Assembly (NCBI RefSeq): GCF_002086125.1
Contig: NZ_MVHG01000031.1
Coordinates: 1 to 48,053, forward strand
Origin: Mycobacterium arosiense ATCC BAA-1401 = DSM 45069
GTDB taxonomy: Bacteria; Actinomycetota; Actinomycetes; Mycobacteriales; Mycobacteriaceae
Direction of reading: 5' to 3'
DNA: 48,053 bases
Position 1 is the stretch's first letter. Every line of letters begins with the position of its first letter. The notes beneath the pieces are model-generated. The model worked only from the letters and a program-made list of their open reading frames with translations, made no database searches and had not been told where the DNA came from. The translations under genes and the position numbers were made by a program. Shown here one piece after another: positions 1-9,770 of the stretch.

Positions 1-945
1 ACCCAGATCGCCGCCACCGAGCCCACCCCCCAGGCCGCCCAGTCCGCCCAGTCCGCCCGCCGGGGCGCCCAGGGCATCGCCGAGCCCGGCGCCCCAGTCC
101 GCGGGACTCGCCGGTGCGGCGGCGACGAGCGGGGGCGCCGAAACCGTCGGATCCGGTGCGGCGGTGACCGGTACGGGCGCGGCGGTGGCCGGCGCGGCGG
201 TCGTCGACGTCGGTGCCGGTTGCGCCGGCGGGGCGAGCGGCACCGGCGCAACGTCGGCCCCGAGGTCGCCGGGAAACTCGAAGCGCGCCGTCGGGACGGC
301 GGCCATCTTGTCGATGACCATGGCGTAGGACGTGTCGACCCCGTCCGAGGCGGCCCGCACCGCTGTCAACCAGTCATTGCCAATGTCGTTGTCCACGTAC
401 GGCATCACCTGTTGGCGGATCACGTCCGCCGCGCCGTCTCGGTCCCCGGCCTGCACGGCGGCAGCGGCGGCCAGCCATGCCGGCCGGTGGGCGCCCACGC
501 GGTCGTCGACGGCTACGACGGTCGCCACCTCCGAATCGACCAGGTACCACAGGTTGTCGCGCAGCGACTCGAACCGTTGGGCCGCCGCGCGCAGCTCGGT
601 GGTAACCGCGTCCGCGGCGTCACAGTGCCGCTGCAACAGCTGCACGGCGGCGTCTCCGCCCGGACCGGTCCACGCCGCGGCCAGCTCGGCCACCTGGGCG
701 CGCTGCATCCGCAGCGCTTCGCCCGCCACCGCGGCCGCCGCCCGCAGTTCGGCACAGTCGCGGTCCAGCGCGTGCAGGTCCAGGCCGTCCTCACCCGCAT
801 ACCACTCGCGGACCCGCGCGGGATTGTTTGTCAGATCGGCGTTTTCGTAACCCAGAACCTGGCAGGCCCGCACGTAGGCCTGGGTGTGCTCGACCGAATC
901 CCGGCCCTCGGCAAGCCGGGCGGCCACATCCAACCGGTCCGCCAT
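1..945 (-). CDS. Ala/Pro/Gly-rich protein, Rv3439c-like (C-terminus cut off)
   Basis: The frame is open from an ATG at 945 to the window edge (315 codons, no stop), so the C-terminus is missing. The first ~190 residues are predicted helical and Ala-rich, with many Asp/Glu/Arg and Trp-containing segments. From ~residue 225 the protein becomes a Pro/Ala/Thr linker, and the last visible residues are repeats of Gly-Gly-Leu. It begins 3 bases after the stop of the EspC-like gene, so the two are surely co-transcribed. Position downstream of glmM and the EspC-like gene matches Rv3439c of M. tuberculosis, an alanine/proline-rich protein of unknown function. A helical N-terminal half followed by a Pro/Gly-rich tail is common in mycobacterial type VII secretion-associated proteins, so export is possible, but this is inference. 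Confidence 0.8.
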   Translation of the reverse strand, partial: MADRLDVAARLAEGRDSVEHTQAYVRACQVLGYENADLTNNPARVREWYAGEDGLDLHALDRDCAELRAAAAVAGEALRMQRAQVAELAAAWTGPGGDAAVQLLQRHCDAADAVTTELRAAAQRFESLRDNLWYLVDSEVATVVAVDDRVGAHRPAWLAAAAAVQAGDRDGAADVIRQQVMPYVDNDIGNDWLTAVRAASDGVDTSYAMVIDKMAAVPTARFEFPGDLGADVAPVPLAPPAQPAPTSTTAAPATAAPVPVTAAPDPTVSAPPLVAAAPASPADWGAGLGDALGAPAGGLGGLGGLGGGLGGGDLG

Positions 946-948
946 CGG

Positions 949-1278
949 CTAGGCGATCCGTGCCGCGGCATACAGTTCGGCGTCCGCGTAGCGCTCGGCG
1001 CTGGACCGCAGCGCGACGGCGATCTCCGCCGACGTGCGCCCCCACTGCGACACCTGCGCCACCAGCCGCTCGACTTCCACGCGCAGGGCGTCGCCGCGCG
1101 CGGCGTGCGCGCGCCCGGCGGCGGCCCCACCGAACGCCAGCCTGGCCAGGTGATCGCTCACCGCGCGGTCGATGAAGTCGGCCGAAATGGCGAATCGATT
1201 AGCGACCCGCTGTGTGACCGGCCCGTCGATCTGGGTGCGGGCGACGGCCACAGGTCGTGTTCCCCCAACGGATTTCAT
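949..1278 (-). CDS. EspC-like (DUF2580) type VII secretion target, Rv3440c-like
   Basis: A 109-residue, predicted all-helical protein. It has the EspC/DUF2580 layout: a central 'LAFGGAAAGRAH' segment, then a long amphipathic helix with 'VSQWGRTSAEIAVALR'. Near the C-terminus it carries Y-A-D-A-E, which fits the YxxxD/E export motif of type VII substrates. It lies between glmM (50 bases upstream) and the Ala/Pro-rich gene (3 bases downstream), as Rv3440c does. The ATG at 1278 lacks a clear ribosome site. A GTG at 1251 is preceded at a good distance by GGGGG and may be the true start, giving 100 residues. The family assignment rests on pattern, and the ESX system that would export it is not known. 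Confidence 0.75.
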   Translation of the reverse strand: MKSVGGTRPVAVARTQIDGPVTQRVANRFAISADFIDRAVSDHLARLAFGGAAAGRAHAARGDALRVEVERLVAQVSQWGRTSAEIAVALRSSAERYADAELYAAARIA

Positions 1279-1327
1279 GTCTTATCCGACGCCCGCCGAC
1301 GCGGCCCGGTTCCGCGGGGTCAGCGAT

Positions 1328-2689
1328 CTACAGCGCGTCGCTGACCGCTTCGGCGACCCGGGTGGCGATCCGCGCCGCGACGTCTTTCTCGGGTGCTTCC
1401 ACCATGACGCGGATCATCGGTTCGGTTCCCGACGGGCGCAACAGTATTCGGCCGGTATCGCCCAGCTCGGCCTCGGCCTGCCCGACCGCGCTGCGCACCG
1501 CGGGCGCGCTGGCGGCGATGTCCTTGTCGGCGACGGTGACGTTGATCAGCACCTGCGGCAGCGTCTGCATCGCCGAGGCCAACTCGGCCAGCGACGAGCC
1601 GGTCTGCACCATGCGGTTCATCAGCCGCAGGCCCGTGACGATGCCGTCACCGGTCGAGCCCAGCGCGGGCATGACGATGTGTCCGGACTGCTCGCCGCCC
1701 AGGCTGTAGTCGCCGGCCCGCAACTCCTCGACCACGTAGCGGTCGCCAACCCCGGTGGTGCGCACCGTGATTCCGGCCGAGCGCATGGCCAGATGCAGGC
1801 CCAGGTTGCTCATCACGGTGGTGACCAGCGTTCTGGATGCCAGCTCGCCGGCCTCGTGCATCGCCAGCGCGAGCACCACCATGATGTGGTCGCCGTCGAC
1901 CAGGTTGCCCCCCGCGTCGATGGCCAGGCACCGGTCGGCGTCGCCGTCATGCGCCAGCCCGAGGTCGGCACGGTGCGCGACGACCGCCGCGCGCAGCGAA
2001 TCCAGATGCGTGGACCCGCAGTTGTCGTTGATGTTGAGCCCGTTGGGGTCGGCATTGATCGCGATCACCCGGGCGCCGGCCGCGCGGTAGGCGCGCGGCC
2101 CCACCGCGGAGGCCGCGCCGTGGGCGCAGTCCACCACCACGGTCAACCCGTCGAGGCGCAGCGTGCTGGCCTTGCTCAGATGGCGCAGGTAGCGGTCGGC
2201 CGCGTCCTCGGCGTCGATCACCCGGCCGATCCCGGCGCCGACCGGACGCAACCCGGGATCGACGTCGACCAACCCCTCGATCTGGTCCTCGGTGCCGTCG
2301 TCGAGCTTGCGGCCGCCGGGGCCGAAGATCTTGATCCCGTTGTCGGGCATGGGGTTGTGCGACGCGGAGATCATCACCCCGAAGTCGGCGTCGTAGGCCC
2401 CGGTCAGGTAGGCGACCGCGGGGGTGGGCAGCACCCCGACCCGCAGCGCGTCGACGCCCTGACTGGTCAGCCCGGCGATCACCGCGGCCTCCAGCATCTC
2501 GCCGCTGGCCCGCGGATCGCGGCCGATCACCGCGACCCGCCGGCCCGGTGCCGGCGCGCTCGCCAGGTGCCGCGCCGCCGCGCTCGCCAGGTGCCGCGCC
2601 GCCGCGGAACCGAGCGCCAGCGCCAGCTCGGCGGTCAACTCGCGATTGGCGACCCCACGGACACCGTCGGTGCCGAATAGTCGACCCAT
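1328..2689 (-). CDS. glmM: Phosphoglucosamine mutase
   Basis: Converts glucosamine-6-phosphate to glucosamine-1-phosphate in the cytoplasm, the step before GlmU in UDP-GlcNAc synthesis for peptidoglycan. The protein is 453 residues. It shows the N-terminal '[10 protein letters not shown]', the active-site loop '[12 protein letters not shown]' with phospho-acceptor Ser110, the metal loop 'DGDADR', the sugar loop 'GEQSGH' and the C-terminal phosphate-binding '[11 protein letters not shown]'. The ATG at 2689 is chosen because the family always begins Met-Gly-Arg-Leu-Phe-Gly-Thr-Asp-Gly and AGAGGT lies ~9 bases upstream. The frame is open for 34 more codons upstream without family similarity. Residues ~30-45 hold a tandem duplication (AARHLASA twice) encoded by two identical 24-base units, making the protein slightly longer than the ~448 residues of M. 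tuberculosis. Confidence 0.97.
   Translation of the reverse strand: MGRLFGTDGVRGVANRELTAELALALGSAAARHLASAAARHLASAPAPGRRVAVIGRDPRASGEMLEAAVIAGLTSQGVDALRVGVLPTPAVAYLTGAYDADFGVMISASHNPMPDNGIKIFGPGGRKLDDGTEDQIEGLVDVDPGLRPVGAGIGRVIDAEDAADRYLRHLSKASTLRLDGLTVVVDCAHGAASAVGPRAYRAAGARVIAINADPNGLNINDNCGSTHLDSLRAAVVAHRADLGLAHDGDADRCLAIDAGGNLVDGDHIMVVLALAMHEAGELASRTLVTTVMSNLGLHLAMRSAGITVRTTGVGDRYVVEELRAGDYSLGGEQSGHIVMPALGSTGDGIVTGLRLMNRMVQTGSSLAELASAMQTLPQVLINVTVADKDIAASAPAVRSAVGQAEAELGDTGRILLRPSGTEPMIRVMVEAPEKDVAARIATRVAEAVSDAL
2556..2603 (-). repeat. Perfect 24-bp tandem duplication inside glmM
   Basis: Two identical 24-base units lie end to end at 2556-2579 and 2580-2603. They encode the octapeptide AARHLASA twice in the first domain of GlmM. 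The unit is a multiple of three, so the frame is kept. Confidence 0.95.
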
Positions 2690-2755
2690 GCGGACAAACC
2701 TCTCACAGTCGTCGGGCTTGCACCTAACGTGCCCGTTCCTTTGTGAATGAAACCG

Positions 2756-2824
2756 GCCACGTCGTGGCGCAGACACGCCGCAACCGGCCACAACTTGTGC
2801 ACCGCGATGCCAAGTTGTGGCCGG
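2756..2824 (-). terminator. Two hairpins between rpsI and glmM
   Basis: A perfect 14-base inverted repeat (CCGGCCACAACTTG at 2784-2797 and its complement at 2811-2824, loop 13) starts 15 bases after the rpsI stop. A second small palindrome, GCCACG-T-CGTGGC, is at 2756-2768. Neither is followed by a T-run on the transcribed strand. They could form a U-less terminator or attenuator that separates rpL13/S9 expression from glmM, or a protein-binding site. The symmetry is certain; the function is inferred. Confidence 0.55.
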
Positions 2825-2839
2825 ATAGCGATCGCTCGA

Positions 2840-3376
2840 TCAGCGCTTGCTGTACTGAGGCGCCTTGCGGGCCTTCTTCAGGCCGTACTTCTTGCGCTCC
2901 GTGGCCCGCGGGTCACGGGTGAGGAAGCCGGCCTTCTTCAGCGAGGGCCGGTCCTCGGGCTGCGCCAGGATCAGCGCCCGCGCGATGCCCAGGCGAAGCG
3001 CGCCGGCCTGCCCCGACGGGCCGCCACCGTGCAGCAGTGCATAGATGTCGAAGCTGTCCACCCGGTCGACGGTGACCAGCGGGGCCTTGATGAGCTGCTG
3101 GTGCACCTTGTTGGGGAAGTAGCCCTCGAGGGTGCGGCCGTTCAGGTTGAACTTGCCGGTGCCGGGCACCAGGCGCACCCGCACCACGGCCTCCTTGCGG
3201 CGGCCGACGGTCTGGATGGGCCGGTCGAAGACGAACGACTGGGCGGGCGCGGCGCCCGCGGCGGTCTCAACCGGGGCTTCGGTCACCTCGGCGGCCACTG
3301 CTTCCTCCGTGGCCTGCGCGGCTTGCGGGTTGTCCGGGTTTTCGGGATTTTCCAGGGCCTCGGTCGTTTCGGTCAC
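2840..3376 (-). CDS. rpsI: 30S ribosomal protein S9
   Basis: S9 sits in the head of the small subunit, and its C-terminal tail reaches the P-site tRNA. The 178-residue protein has the conserved core from ~residue 55 ('[14 protein letters not shown]', '[19 protein letters not shown]') and the universal basic C-terminus ending Lys-Arg ('KAPQYSKR'). As in other mycobacteria it has an acidic, Ala/Glu/Pro-rich N-terminal extension of ~50 residues. The GTG start at 3376 overlaps the rplM stop (GTGA), so S9 translation is likely coupled to L13. This is the usual rplM-rpsI pair. Confidence 0.97.
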   Translation of the reverse strand: MTETTEALENPENPDNPQAAQATEEAVAAEVTEAPVETAAGAAPAQSFVFDRPIQTVGRRKEAVVRVRLVPGTGKFNLNGRTLEGYFPNKVHQQLIKAPLVTVDRVDSFDIYALLHGGGPSGQAGALRLGIARALILAQPEDRPSLKKAGFLTRDPRATERKKYGLKKARKAPQYSKR

Positions 3377-3816
3377 TGGGCCACCTGCTTGATCTCGTAC
3401 GGAACGGGCTGTTGTGCGGCGTGGGGGTGCGTCGGGCCGGCGTAGACGTGCAGCTTGCGCGCGATCTGGCGGGCCAGCTTGTTCTTGGGCAGCATGCCGA
3501 CGATCGCGTCCTCCACGACACGGTCGGGGTGCTTGTCCATCAGCTCGCGGATGGTTCGGCTGCTCAGACCGCCGGGATACCCCGAGTGACGGTAAGCCAG
3601 CTTCTTGTCCAGCTTTTGGCCGCTGAAGGCGACCTTGTCGGCGTTGATGACGATGACGAAGTCACCGCCGTCGACATTGGGGGTGAACGTCGGCTTGTGC
3701 TTGCCGCGCAGCAGGGTGGCTGCCGCGACGGCAAGGCGGCCAAGCACCACGTCCGTGGCGTCGATGACGTGCCACGACCGCGTGGTGTCACCCGCCTTTG
3801 GCGTGTACGTAGGCAC
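3373..3816 (-). CDS. rplM: 50S ribosomal protein L13
   Basis: L13 is an early-assembling large-subunit protein. The 147-residue product matches the length and sequence of mycobacterial L13, with '[13 protein letters not shown]' near the start, '[13 protein letters not shown]', '[10 protein letters not shown]' and '[11 protein letters not shown]'. The GTG at 3816 is chosen because the family starts at (Met)-Pro-Thr-Tyr-Thr-Pro-Lys and a purine-rich AGAAGAAGG lies upstream. The frame stays open 369 bases further upstream, but that part has no ribosomal similarity. First gene of the rplM-rpsI operon, after the terminator that follows esxT. Confidence 0.97.
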   Translation of the reverse strand: MPTYTPKAGDTTRSWHVIDATDVVLGRLAVAAATLLRGKHKPTFTPNVDGGDFVIVINADKVAFSGQKLDKKLAYRHSGYPGGLSSRTIRELMDKHPDRVVEDAIVGMLPKNKLARQIARKLHVYAGPTHPHAAQQPVPYEIKQVAQ

Positions 3817-3980
3817 AGCGCTTACCTTCTTCTTCTCGAGGGTGGATCCCGGTGGAAGCCGGGGGCCGGTCAGGCGTTCGCGGTAAGGGCTTGGTCTCGG
3901 CGACCGACATTGACCCGAGGCCCCGGCGTACCGCACGCCAACGGAGCAGCTTACCGACCGCCATCCCCGCAGGTCAAAAT

Positions 3981-4025
3981 GACTGTGTGGTCCCGACGGC
4001 TCTCCCCCGCCAGGACCACACAGTC
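3981..4025 (-). terminator. Terminator after esxT (end of ESX-4 minus-strand operon)
   Basis: A perfect 13-base inverted repeat (GACTGTGTGGTCC at 3981-3993, complement at 4013-4025, loop 19) starts 39 bases after the esxT stop. On the minus strand the stem is followed directly by ATTTTGA, a short T-rich tail. It therefore looks like an intrinsic terminator insulating the downstream rplM-rpsI operon. Confidence 0.7.
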
Positions 4026-4064
4026 TCACGGCGCGGTGCGGACCGCGCGGTGTCCCTTCGGCCG

Positions 4065-4361
4065 CTATCGCGCCCAGACGCCGGCGGCCCGGCGGTCGGC
4101 GTTGGCCACCTCTTCGGCACCGTCGCGTACCGCGTTTCCCAGCTCGGCCAAAATCTCGTTGAGCGCGGTCGCCGACTGATGCCATTTCAGCTGTTCCGCC
4201 TGGTAGGCGGCGGCCGCTTCACTGGTCCAGAGCTGCCGCAGCGGTGCGATCCGCGAGCTCAGCTCGTCGAGCGCGGCGTTGAAGCGGGCCGACGTGGCGT
4301 GGATGTCCTGGCGCACCGAGTGTTCGATTTCGCCGAAGTTATAGGAAAGCACCGGGTCCAC
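4065..4361 (-). CDS. esxT: WXG100-type ESX-4 substrate EsxT
   Basis: A 98-residue helical-hairpin protein, the ESX-4 counterpart of EsxA/EsxB, predicted to form a heterodimer with EsxU and leave the cell through the ESX-4 channel. It starts DPVLSYNF and the turn reads Leu-Trp-Thr-Ser-Glu, a variant of the WxG turn as in M. tuberculosis EsxT. The C-terminus ends in Trp-Ala-Arg. The GTG at 4361 is chosen by alignment to Rv3444c (~100 residues) and a GAGAGGA ribosome site 5-6 bases upstream; the frame is open far upstream. It follows esxU by 14 bases and ends the minus-strand ESX-4 operon. Confidence 0.9.
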   Translation of the reverse strand: MDPVLSYNFGEIEHSVRQDIHATSARFNAALDELSSRIAPLRQLWTSEAAAAYQAEQLKWHQSATALNEILAELGNAVRDGAEEVANADRRAAGVWAR

Positions 4362-4375
4362 GGGGTCCTCTCTCG

Positions 4376-4690
4376 TCACAGGTTTGCGCCGGCGGCGGCG
4401 ATGTGGTGTGCATGGCTTTGGCCTGCCTCCTGCAGGGTGGCGGCGTTGTGCCGAATGGTGTCCGCGATCGTGTTCAGCGCGTGGTAGAGCCTCAGTGACT
4501 CGGCGTTCCAGCGATCCATCACGTCTTTGAAGCGCGCGGCCGCAAGCCCGCCCCACGCCGATGGCGGCACGCCGTTCATGCGGCCGACGAATGCCTGCAG
4601 CATCGCCCGCATTTCCTCGTTGCGGGCGTCGGTGGTACCGGCCACCGAGCGCATCAGGTCGAAGTCGGTGCTCAGTGCGTTTGGGGACAT
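4376..4690 (-). CDS. esxU: WXG100-type ESX-4 substrate EsxU
   Basis: A 104-residue WXG100 protein and predicted EsxT partner. It has two helical halves joined by a true W-G-G turn ('[13 protein letters not shown]') and ends in a His/Ala-rich tail. The ATG at 4690 gives Met-Ser-Pro-Asn, matching the start and length of Rv3445c (105 residues). It lies 43 bases after the Rv3446c-like gene and just before esxT, the standard substrate pair order in ESX-4. Confidence 0.92.
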   Translation of the reverse strand: MSPNALSTDFDLMRSVAGTTDARNEEMRAMLQAFVGRMNGVPPSAWGGLAAARFKDVMDRWNAESLRLYHALNTIADTIRHNAATLQEAGQSHAHHIAAAGANL

Positions 4691-4733
4691 ACCAATTTCG
4701 ACCCGCACGGCGGTGCTTTGGTTCCACCGGATT

Positions 4734-5963
4734 TCAGCCGATTGCGTGGGCCGATCGCACCGCCCGCTCGCAGGCATCGCGGACGGTGTCCTCGTCGCCG
4801 GCGCGGCTCTGGCAACCGATGCTGATCCGGACCGGGCCGTCCAGCAGCACGGTCCAGCGCACGTGATGGCCGGCGCGCACCTCGCGATATGTCACCGCCG
4901 GCCGGCCGGCGCTGGTTCCGGACGGATTGAAGTCGACGAAAACACCGGGCGGCTCGGCGTCGATCGCGCGCTTCAACCGGTCCGCGGTGCCGCTCAGGGT
5001 CTCGCCGGCCACCGGGGACTGGGTGATGTGCAGGGCGACCTCGGGATCCGTCGGGGACGTGACCTGTACGCGCGCCGAGCCCGGTCCGCTGAGCACCCGT
5101 TGCGTCGACCAGGTCGCCGGGACCGCCAGCGCTACCCGGCCCTCCACCAGAAAAGTCGTGGGCGCGGTTTCGACCGGTTTGGGCGCCACGACGCCGGGCC
5201 GGCCCACGCTGAGCGCCGTCGGCGCCGCCGCGCCGACGACGACCACAGCCGCCCCGAGCGCGCTCAGCGTCCGTCCGCGCCATCGGACGGCGCAAGCGGA
5301 CGCGCCGGCTGCACGCGCGAGGCGGGCCGGCCGCGCGAGCCGGGCGAGCCGGATGTCGTTGATCTCGAGGGTGTTTGGGCTTCCCTGTCCGCTTCCGCGC
5401 ACCGCGTCGGCGATCAGTGTCGCGAGCCCCGGCGCGCCGGTGACCGTGCTCGGGGTGTCGATCAGCACTGCCGCGGGAGCCATCCCGGCGACAATGCCCG
5501 CAACGTCGCGGGCGACGGACCGCGGGTCGGCATTGCGCGGTACGGCGGTGACCTCGTTTGCGATGATCGCCACCAGTCGCTCGGCGATTTCGACCACTAC
5601 GGTCGCGTCCGGTGCGGCATCCGATGCCCGCATCAGCAGCGACGCCCGCGTCCGCGTCCGCACTTCGCCTGCCACGGCGGCACCGGCCGCGCGCACCACA
5701 CCTACGCGCGCGGACGGCCACCACGACGGATGAACGACGACCATCGCGCCGCGGTGCCCGCGGGTTACCGATCGCAGCGCGGTTTCCCACAGCGCGTCGA
5801 CGGCTACCGGACGCTCCTCGACCAGCGCCACCTGGTCGTCTATCGCATCCAGCGCGGCTCGCACGGTGTCGGCCAGCCCGGCGTCGGCGACCGTGTCTGT
5901 GGCGCAACACAATCGGCGGATCGTTCCGGGGCCGGCCTCGACGATCGCCGGGTGCTCGCTCAT
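4734..5963 (-). CDS. Type VII secretion-associated protein, Rv3446c family
   Basis: A 409-residue protein found with actinobacterial ESX-4 loci. The first ~190 residues are predicted globular, with a 'VVVHPSWWP' strand-loop. An Arg/Ala-rich stretch with repeated Ala-Arg-Leu (~206-220) precedes one membrane helix at ~233-253. The C-terminal ~150 residues ('[21 protein letters not shown]', then the conserved 'CQSRAGDE') match the family's C-terminal domain, expected outside the cytoplasm. Its ATG overlaps the eccC4 stop (ATGA), so it is coupled to the ATPase. Its biochemical role is unknown; its fixed place between eccC4 and the substrate pair suggests a part in the ESX-4 machine. Confidence 0.88.
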   Translation of the reverse strand: MSEHPAIVEAGPGTIRRLCCATDTVADAGLADTVRAALDAIDDQVALVEERPVAVDALWETALRSVTRGHRGAMVVVHPSWWPSARVGVVRAAGAAVAGEVRTRTRASLLMRASDAAPDATVVVEIAERLVAIIANEVTAVPRNADPRSVARDVAGIVAGMAPAAVLIDTPSTVTGAPGLATLIADAVRGSGQGSPNTLEINDIRLARLARPARLARAAGASACAVRWRGRTLSALGAAVVVVGAAAPTALSVGRPGVVAPKPVETAPTTFLVEGRVALAVPATWSTQRVLSGPGSARVQVTSPTDPEVALHITQSPVAGETLSGTADRLKRAIDAEPPGVFVDFNPSGTSAGRPAVTYREVRAGHHVRWTVLLDGPVRISIGCQSRAGDEDTVRDACERAVRSAHAIG

Positions 5964-8900
5964 GGTGGACTCCAGGCAACCTGGACAAGTTCTTCGTCGC
6001 CGGCCCGAGTGCTCAGCACGCCGCGGCCCGGCGGCAATATCACCGGCTGGGTGGAACCGAACGTTCCGCCCTCAGTTGGGCATCCGCTCATCTTCAGCGA
6101 CATGCAACCGAGGTCGCGCAGGCTCGCCAGTAGCGGCTCGAACATCGCGCGCTCGACGCCACCGCTGCGACGGGCGATGACCAGATGCAACCCCAAATCC
6201 GGCGCGTGCGGCAAGAATTCGACGATCGGCCCCAGCGGGTTGCCCGTCGGGGTGGCAACCAGGTCGTAGTCATCGACGACGACATAGAGCTCCGGTCCGG
6301 ACCACCAGGGGCCGCCGCGCAATCGGGCCTGGCTGGCGTCGGGCGGCCGCATGCGCTCCTGCAGCGAATCGAGCAGGCCGGGCAACAATACGGCCAGGGC
6401 GGCGGGGGACATGGCATAGCCACCGAGATGATCCGACTCGACGACGCCAAGCAGGGCGCGGCGGAAGTCGACGACCAACAGCCGGGCTTGCATGGGCGTC
6501 TTCGTCCGGACGATTTCTCGGCACAACGTCCGGAGCGTGGCGGTCTTGCCGCACTCGTTGTCGCCGAGCACCAGGAGGTGCGGCCGTTGCGCGAAATCGA
6601 TTACCACCGCGTCTAATTCCCGCTCCCGCAGACCGAGCAGCGGCTGCGCTTTCGGCTCGGGGTTCGATCCGCGCACCATATCTTCGCGATCCACGCGCAG
6701 GGGCAGCAGCGGTATGGGCGGGGCGACCGACTCACCGGCACGCACCTCGGCGATGGGCGAGGCGATCACCATCTGCAGGCCCTCCGCCGAAAGACCACGG
6801 CCCGGCCTGTCGCGCGGCACATGCTGCGCGGCCCTGCGATCGATTTCGGAGTCCGCCGGATCGCCGAGTCGTAACTCGATGCGGGTGCCGATCTGGTCCC
6901 GCAGCGAAGGCCGGACCTCGGCCCACCGCGTCGCCGACAACACCAGGTGCACGCCGTACGAAAGCCCGTGGGCCGCCAGCGCGGTGATCGACTCCTCCAG
7001 CGCTTCGAATTCTTGGCGTACGCTCGCCCAGCCGTCGATGACGAGGAACACGTCGCCGAACCGGTCTTCGTTCATTCGCCCCTGGCGGTATTGGGCGATC
7101 GAGGCGATGCCGTCGTCGCGAAACACCGTTTCCCGGCGGCGAATGACCGACTCGCATTCCGCGACGATTCGGCCGGCCAGACGCGGGTCCGCGCGCCCGG
7201 CAACCGCTCCCACATGCGGCAGCGTGTGCACCGTCGACAGGCCTCCGCCACCGAAATCCAGGCAGTAGAACTGCACCTGCCCAGGATCGTGCGTGGCCGC
7301 CAAAGCGGTGATGAGCGTTCGCAACGCCGTCGATTTTCCCGCTTGGGGACCGCCGACGACCGCCACATGGCCTGCGGCCCCGGCCAAATCGACCATCAGC
7401 GGTGTCCGGCACTGATCGAACGGGCGGTCGACGGTGCCGATGGGTACCGTCAGGCGTCCCGGCACGCACTCGGCGCCGGCCAGCACCGTGTCCAGCGGCG
7501 GTGCCGGGCCGAGCGGGGGCAGCCAAACCCGGTGCGCGAGCGGACCTCGGCCGGACAACCGGTCCAGGACGGCATGCGAGATGGTGCGCTCGGGCTTCGC
7601 CCTCGCCTCGACCGCCCGGCTGACGGTACCGGTGACCCCGGTGCTGAACGCCCGCACCGAACCGGCCGCCGCGGCGGGAATACGGGACGCGGTGTCGGTG
7701 GGCAGCGGCGCCGAAACGGACGCGGCCTGGAAGCGAATCGGATCGCCGCCGCTTACCCGCAAGAGGCCGGCGCCCGGAGCGCTCGGCAGTCGGTATGCGT
7801 CGAGATTGCCGAGCAATGTTTGGGATTCACTGGTCGACAGCGTCTTCAAGCACAGTCGATACGACAGGTGGGCGTCCAGCCCGCGTAGCCGGCCCTCGTC
7901 GAGGCGCTGACTGGCGAGCAGCAGGTGCATGCCCAGCGACCGCCCGAGGCGGCCGATCGCGACGAACATTTCGGCAAAATCGGGTTGTTGGCTGAGCAAT
8001 TCGGAGAATTCGTCGACAATGACGAACAATGTGGGCAGCGGGGCCCACGCCGCCCTGGCCGCCCGCGCGTGCTCGTATGCCGTGACGCTGACGCAGCCCG
8101 CCGTCCGCAGCAATTGCTGGCGACGGTTCATCTCGCCCGCCAGGGCGTCGCGCATCCGCGCCACCAGCGGCGCGTCGTCGGCCAGGTTGGTGATCACCGC
8201 GGACACGTGGGGGGCGTTTGCATAGTCGAGAAAGGTTGCGCCGCCTTTGAAGTCGACGAGCAGCAGGTTGAGCGCCTCCGGCGAATTGTGGGCCATCATG
8301 CCCAGCGCGATGGTGCGCAACAGCTCCGACTTGCCCGACCCGGTGGCGCCGATGCACAGCCCGTGTGGGCCCATCCCGCCTTCGGCCGGCTCCTTGATGT
8401 CCAGCAAGAGTGGAAAACCCTGCGCGGTGGTTCCGATCGGTACGCGCAGGCGGTCGCGGTGTCGTTGGCGGGGCCACAGCGTGGCCGGGTCGAAGCGGTC
8501 AAGATCGGACAGCCCGGCCAGCTCTGGCCAATTGGGCTCCGCACCCCTCCGACGGGCCGTGCTCGGGTGGTACCCGGCCAGCCGGCGGGCGCAAATCAGC
8601 GCGTCGATGGGCGACATCTGGTCGGGGCTCAGTTCCGGTGCCGGTCGGGTGCGCGCCGCGATGATCAGCGGTGCGCCCTCGCGGGTGTTGCCCGCCCCGA
8701 TGGTGGTCGCGCCGGCGATCGGATCGATGCCGTCGGCCAGATCGGTGACCACCACCACGTCGGGCCCTTGCACCGCGGCGAGCGCGCGCCGCGCCTGCGC
8801 CGCGCCCGAATAGACCATCCGCACCGGGCCCGCCGCATCGACATCGGCCGGATGCTGGTTGTGTGGCAGCCATTTCAACCATTCCCAGTGTTCACGATTC

Positions 8901-9640
8901 TCATCGTCGATGGCGGCGGCGATCAGCACGTGATCGGGTGCATGCAGCACCGCGAGCTGGCAAAGGATCGCTCGCAGGAGCCCGCGCACCTCGGCCGGAT
9001 CGCCGTCGATCCGCACCTGCGTTTCGCCACCCAGGTCGATCGTGACCGGCGCGCGGACCGTCGCATGCGCCTCCAGGAAGCGCCGTAGCGCCAGGGCGGT
9101 GACCGGATCGCGACGCTCCTCCGGGGGAAGCGAGGGCGAGACCAATCGGCGAGCCAGTGGCTGCGGGCCCATGCCGACCCGCACCAGGCCGAAGTCGGTG
9201 CCGCCCGCTCGCCTTTCCCACATCCGCGGACCGCCGATCAAGGTCCACAGCGTGTCGGGATCGGGATGGTCGTGAATCGACGAGCTGTTCTGTGCCACAG
9301 CGATTTCGGCGACGGACCGGCTTAGCCCCTTCAGGTAGTCGAGGTAGCGGTCGCGGTCGGCGTCGATCCCACCGCCGCCCCGGCGGGCGGCACCGGTCAG
9401 CGCGGTCACCACGGTCGAGACCAGCATCAAGGCGGGGAATGCCAGAAACACGGGGTTGCGGGCCGAGCCATTCCCGGCGCTGAACACCGCGGCCATCACG
9501 CTCATGCACGCCAGGGAGAGCATCACCGGAAGCAGCCGCGTTAACAGGCCCGACGTCGCCGGGGACGGGAGGTTTGGCGGTGCGTCGACAACGATGTCGG
9601 CAACACCCGTCCCCGGCACCGCCGGCAAACTCTGGGTCAC
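5960..9640 (-). CDS. eccC4: ESX-4 FtsK/SpoIIIE-type ATPase EccC4
   Basis: The motor ATPase of the ESX-4 type VII secretion system: it recognises substrates and drives export at the inner membrane. The 1226-residue product starts with two membrane helices (~33-55 and ~64-83). Three ATPase modules follow, with P-loops GATGSGKS (431-438), GGPQAGKS (763-770) and GDNECGKT (1026-1033). Walker B segments are VDEF (~542), VIDG (~867) and VVDD (~1121). The length fits Rv3447c. The GTG at 9640 has GGAAGGGGA about 6 bases upstream; the frame stays open 83 codons further without similarity. It heads the minus-strand operon eccC4-Rv3446c-esxU-esxT and is divergent from eccD4. Confidence 0.95.
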   Translation of the reverse strand: MTQSLPAVPGTGVADIVVDAPPNLPSPATSGLLTRLLPVMLSLACMSVMAAVFSAGNGSARNPVFLAFPALMLVSTVVTALTGAARRGGGGIDADRDRYLDYLKGLSRSVAEIAVAQNSSSIHDHPDPDTLWTLIGGPRMWERRAGGTDFGLVRVGMGPQPLARRLVSPSLPPEERRDPVTALALRRFLEAHATVRAPVTIDLGGETQVRIDGDPAEVRGLLRAILCQLAVLHAPDHVLIAAAIDDENREHWEWLKWLPHNQHPADVDAAGPVRMVYSGAAQARRALAAVQGPDVVVVTDLADGIDPIAGATTIGAGNTREGAPLIIAARTRPAPELSPDQMSPIDALICARRLAGYHPSTARRRGAEPNWPELAGLSDLDRFDPATLWPRQRHRDRLRVPIGTTAQGFPLLLDIKEPAEGGMGPHGLCIGATGSGKSELLRTIALGMMAHNSPEALNLLLVDFKGGATFLDYANAPHVSAVITNLADDAPLVARMRDALAGEMNRRQQLLRTAGCVSVTAYEHARAARAAWAPLPTLFVIVDEFSELLSQQPDFAEMFVAIGRLGRSLGMHLLLASQRLDEGRLRGLDAHLSYRLCLKTLSTSESQTLLGNLDAYRLPSAPGAGLLRVSGGDPIRFQAASVSAPLPTDTASRIPAAAAGSVRAFSTGVTGTVSRAVEARAKPERTISHAVLDRLSGRGPLAHRVWLPPLGPAPPLDTVLAGAECVPGRLTVPIGTVDRPFDQCRTPLMVDLAGAAGHVAVVGGPQAGKSTALRTLITALAATHDPGQVQFYCLDFGGGGLSTVHTLPHVGAVAGRADPRLAGRIVAECESVIRRRETVFRDDGIASIAQYRQGRMNEDRFGDVFLVIDGWASVRQEFEALEESITALAAHGLSYGVHLVLSATRWAEVRPSLRDQIGTRIELRLGDPADSEIDRRAAQHVPRDRPGRGLSAEGLQMVIASPIAEVRAGESVAPPIPLLPLRVDREDMVRGSNPEPKAQPLLGLRERELDAVVIDFAQRPHLLVLGDNECGKTATLRTLCREIVRTKTPMQARLLVVDFRRALLGVVESDHLGGYAMSPAALAVLLPGLLDSLQERMRPPDASQARLRGGPWWSGPELYVVVDDYDLVATPTGNPLGPIVEFLPHAPDLGLHLVIARRSGGVERAMFEPLLASLRDLGCMSLKMSGCPTEGGTFGSTQPVILPPGRGVLSTRAGDEELVQVAWSPP

Positions 9641-9735
9641 CTCGTCCCCTTCCCGGTGCGACGACGGTAGGTAGCACGGACACCGGCGACAAGTCACCTG
9701 TGGACAGCGGTACACCGGAGCCGCTCGAACCCGGC

Positions 9736-9741
9736 TATGTT
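9736..9741 (+). promoter_or_regulatory. Candidate -10 element for eccD4-mycP4
   Basis: TATGTT fits the mycobacterial TANNNT -10 pattern and lies 29 bases before the eccD4 start, within the 130-base divergent region between eccC4 and eccD4. No convincing -35 is seen, which is common in mycobacteria. A weak call. Confidence 0.3.
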
Positions 9742-9770
9742 CTGCGTCAATCCGACCGAAGGGTTCGCTG

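Noticed and set aside
1172..2680. Long plus-strand open frame (502 codons) opposite glmM
   Set aside because: It is the antisense shadow of glmM in very GC-rich DNA. The translation is Arg/Gly/His-rich with no domain signature, and the minus strand holds an unmistakable GlmM.
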